Origin: Buchnera aphidicola (Tuberolachnus salignus)
GTDB lineage: Bacteria > Pseudomonadota > Gammaproteobacteria > Enterobacterales > Enterobacteriaceae
Assembly: GCF_900016785.1 (NCBI RefSeq)
Contig: NZ_LN890285.1
Location: 357,427-421,426 of the forward strand
Direction: 5' to 3'
Length of the DNA stretch: 64,000 nt
The first letter of the stretch is position 1; every line of letters begins with the position of its first letter. Shown one piece after another: positions 62,349 through 64,000 of the stretch. Below the pieces are notes generated by a model, which was given only the letters and a program-made list of their open reading frames with translations, did no database searches and was not told the origin of the DNA. Position numbers and translations under genes: made by a program.

Positions 62349-63719
62349 TTATTTTTTTATATAAGGATTTATACTATTTTTAAAGAATAAAACGATTGGT
62401 GAACTAAAAATATTTAATTTTTTTTGAAAAAAGTTTTTTAAATATTTTTGATATGAAATTTTTAAAAATTGAGTTTGTGTACCATGAATAATAATTTTTA
62501 ATGGATTAGTACCCCCTAAATGAGCATATTTCAAACGAATTAATTTATGATTCGTTCCCATATGAGTAGGATGATATAAAATTGCTTTTTGAAGAATTTT
62601 TGTCAAAAAAAGGGGGGTAAAAATTTGAATAGAATTTTTATAAACTTTTTTAATTTCATTAAAAAAATTTTGTATACCAATTTTTTTTAAAGCAGAAACA
62701 AAAAATATTTTATAACATTTTATAAATTTTAAACGTAAAAAAATATTTTTTTTTAAAAAAAATTTTTTATTTTGAGAAATGAGATCCCATTTATTAATTA
62801 CAATAATAAATGCACATCCTTTTTTAATGATTAAATTTAATAAAGATAAATCGTGTGAAGTTACACCTAAATATGCATCAAATATTATTAAAACAACGTG
62901 ACATTCCGATAAAAAATTTATAGTTTTAATCCTAGAAATAGAATCTATAAAATTTTTTTGTGTTTTTTTTCTTTGAAATCCTCTTGTATCAATTAAAAAA
63001 TACGAATTTTTATGATCGGTAAAAGGAATTTTAATTAAATCTCGTGTTGTTCCTGCAATTTCATGCGTAATTACTCTTTTTTCATTAATTAAAGAATTAA
63101 TTAATGTAGATTTTCCAACATTTGACTTACCAATAACTCCAATTTTTATTGATATTTTTTTTTTTTTAGAAATATTATTAAAACATTCAAATTTTTTTTT
63201 TTGTTTAATATAAAAAAAATAATATATACTTTTTAATAAATCTAAAATTCCAATTCGATGTAAAATAGAAATTGGATAAATATTTTTTATACCAAATTTA
63301 TAAAAATTATTATCTATAAAAAAATCTTTAATTAAATCAATTTTATTAATACATAAAAAAATTTTTTTAAAATTTTTCTGAATTTTTTTTAAAATAAGAA
63401 AATCTAAATTAGAAGACGAAATATTAGCATCAACCATAAAAATTACCAAATCAGATTCTTTAATTGATTCTATAATTTGTGTATAAATTTGTACAAATAA
63501 ACTGTTTTTTTTTAATTTTTTCGTAAAAAAAGATAGTTCAAAACCTGCTGTATCCATCAAAATAAATTTTTTATCTTGAAAATAAAAATTTTCAAAATTG
63601 CGATCATAAGTAGTACCTTTTAATTTATGAACTAACATATTTTTTTTTTTTGTTAGCATATTAAAAAAACTCGATTTTCCTACATTTGAACGACCAATTA
63701 AGACAATTTTAGGATACAT
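62349..63719 (-). CDS. der: GTPase Der (EngA)
   Basis: Double GTPase required for 50S subunit maturation. Two G domains are present: GRSNVGKSS (9-17) with DTAGF, and GKSNVGKST (197-205) with DTRGF and NKWDL. A KH-like C-terminal domain follows (THMGTNHKLIRLKYAHLGGTNPLKIIIHGTQ region). It has 456 residues (E. coli 490); the linker and tail are reduced. It converges with fdx. Confidence 0.96.
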   Translation of the reverse strand: MYPKIVLIGRSNVGKSSFFNMLTKKKNMLVHKLKGTTYDRNFENFYFQDKKFILMDTAGFELSFFTKKLKKNSLFVQIYTQIIESIKESDLVIFMVDANISSSNLDFLILKKIQKNFKKIFLCINKIDLIKDFFIDNNFYKFGIKNIYPISILHRIGILDLLKSIYYFFYIKQKKKFECFNNISKKKKISIKIGVIGKSNVGKSTLINSLINEKRVITHEIAGTTRDLIKIPFTDHKNSYFLIDTRGFQRKKTQKNFIDSISRIKTINFLSECHVVLIIFDAYLGVTSHDLSLLNLIIKKGCAFIIVINKWDLISQNKKFFLKKNIFLRLKFIKCYKIFFVSALKKIGIQNFFNEIKKVYKNSIQIFTPLFLTKILQKAILYHPTHMGTNHKLIRLKYAHLGGTNPLKIIIHGTQTQFLKISYQKYLKNFFQKKLNIFSSPIVLFFKNSINPYIKK

Positions 63720-63925
63720 ATTTTTTATAATACTCCAAAAAAATATTTATAAAAATTATTTCAAAATTTTTTAATATTTATATTTTAAAAAATAAATAAA
63801 ATTTTTAAATTAAATTTAGTATTTTTATATTGAGAAAATAAATTTTAACATACATTTTTTTTTTGTCTAGATAATTTAAAAATTAATTTTTAAAAATAAA
63901 TTTTTAAATTTTTTATAAATATTTT

Positions 63926-63955
63926 TTATACATAATTATATACAAGTTATACACA
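63926..63955 (+). other. DnaA-box cluster, probable edge of oriC (partial)
   Basis: Three 9-mers in the same direction: TTATACATA (63926-63934), TTATATACA (63936-63944) and TTATACACA (63947-63955). The last fits the TTWTNCACA consensus fully, and the others differ by one or two bases. Spacing is 10 and 11 bases, one helical turn. Extremely AT-rich DNA on both sides could be the unwinding element. In Buchnera der lies at the end of the published gene numbering next to the origin and gidA, which fits. The 206 bases from der to the first box hold no gene I can see. Confidence 0.6.
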
Positions 63956-64000
63956 AGTTATTAAAAAAAAAAAACAATATAAATTAAATATTTAAATTAG

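Overview
This window looks like chromosome of an obligate insect endosymbiont of the Buchnera aphidicola type. The base composition is extremely AT-rich, with A and T runs everywhere. Every recognisable protein matches an enterobacterial (E. coli-like) orthologue. Gene order is the E. coli order with many genes removed, and the aroE–tRNA-Glu–23S–5S block without a 16S gene is a Buchnera hallmark. Transposons, prophage and CRISPR were looked for and not seen. The species assignment is an inference from gene content and order.

Layout. Positions 1-541 hold the end of ybeD facing cspE across a strong hairpin. Positions 721-4057 hold 5S, 23S and tRNA-Glu (minus strand), followed by aroE and the def-fmt pair. 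Positions 6829-24993 are one long minus-strand translation block: rpsL-rpsG-fusA-tuf, then the S10, spc and alpha operons down to rplQ, including secY, rpoA and the small rpmJ. Positions 25094-30506 hold tusDCB, fkpA, trpS, rpe, aroB and aroK. Positions 30727-40923 hold tRNA-Ser, nfuA, bioH, ssb, dusA, dnaB, ruvX, a hemW homologue, trmB, mutY, yggX and sbcB. Positions 40964-45000 hold three tRNAs, rplI-rpsR-rpsF, miaA and rpmE. Positions 44750-50828 hold hslVU, zapB, fpr, a 516-residue protein I do not recognise, and dapF. From 50889 onward come cyaY, an Arg-His-Pro tRNA cluster, rho, trxA, rep, ilvC, ilvD, tRNA-Trp, iscS-iscU-hscB-fdx and der. The last 80 bases carry three DnaA-box-like 9-mers and look like the edge of the replication origin.

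How the genes work together. The main themes are translation (about 30 ribosomal proteins, EF-Tu, EF-G, tRNA and rRNA genes, tRNA modification by MiaA, TrmB, DusA and TusBCD), essential amino acid supply (aroE/aroB/aroK for aromatics, ilvC/ilvD for branched-chain amino acids, dapF for lysine), and iron-sulfur metabolism (iscS, iscU, hscB, fdx, nfuA, cyaY, yggX, fpr, serving clients such as IlvD and MutY). Minimal replication and repair (dnaB, ssb, rep, mutY, sbcB) is also present.

Most worth a second look: the orphan protein at 48146-49696 with a three-copy internal repeat; a HemW homologue without any radical-SAM cysteines; an isc operon without hscA although HscB's HPD motif and IscU's LPPVK motif remain; an L22 reading frame that runs into rpsC; long poly(A) tracts inside mutY; the origin-like DnaA boxes at the right end; and GC-containing hairpins kept at gene junctions.
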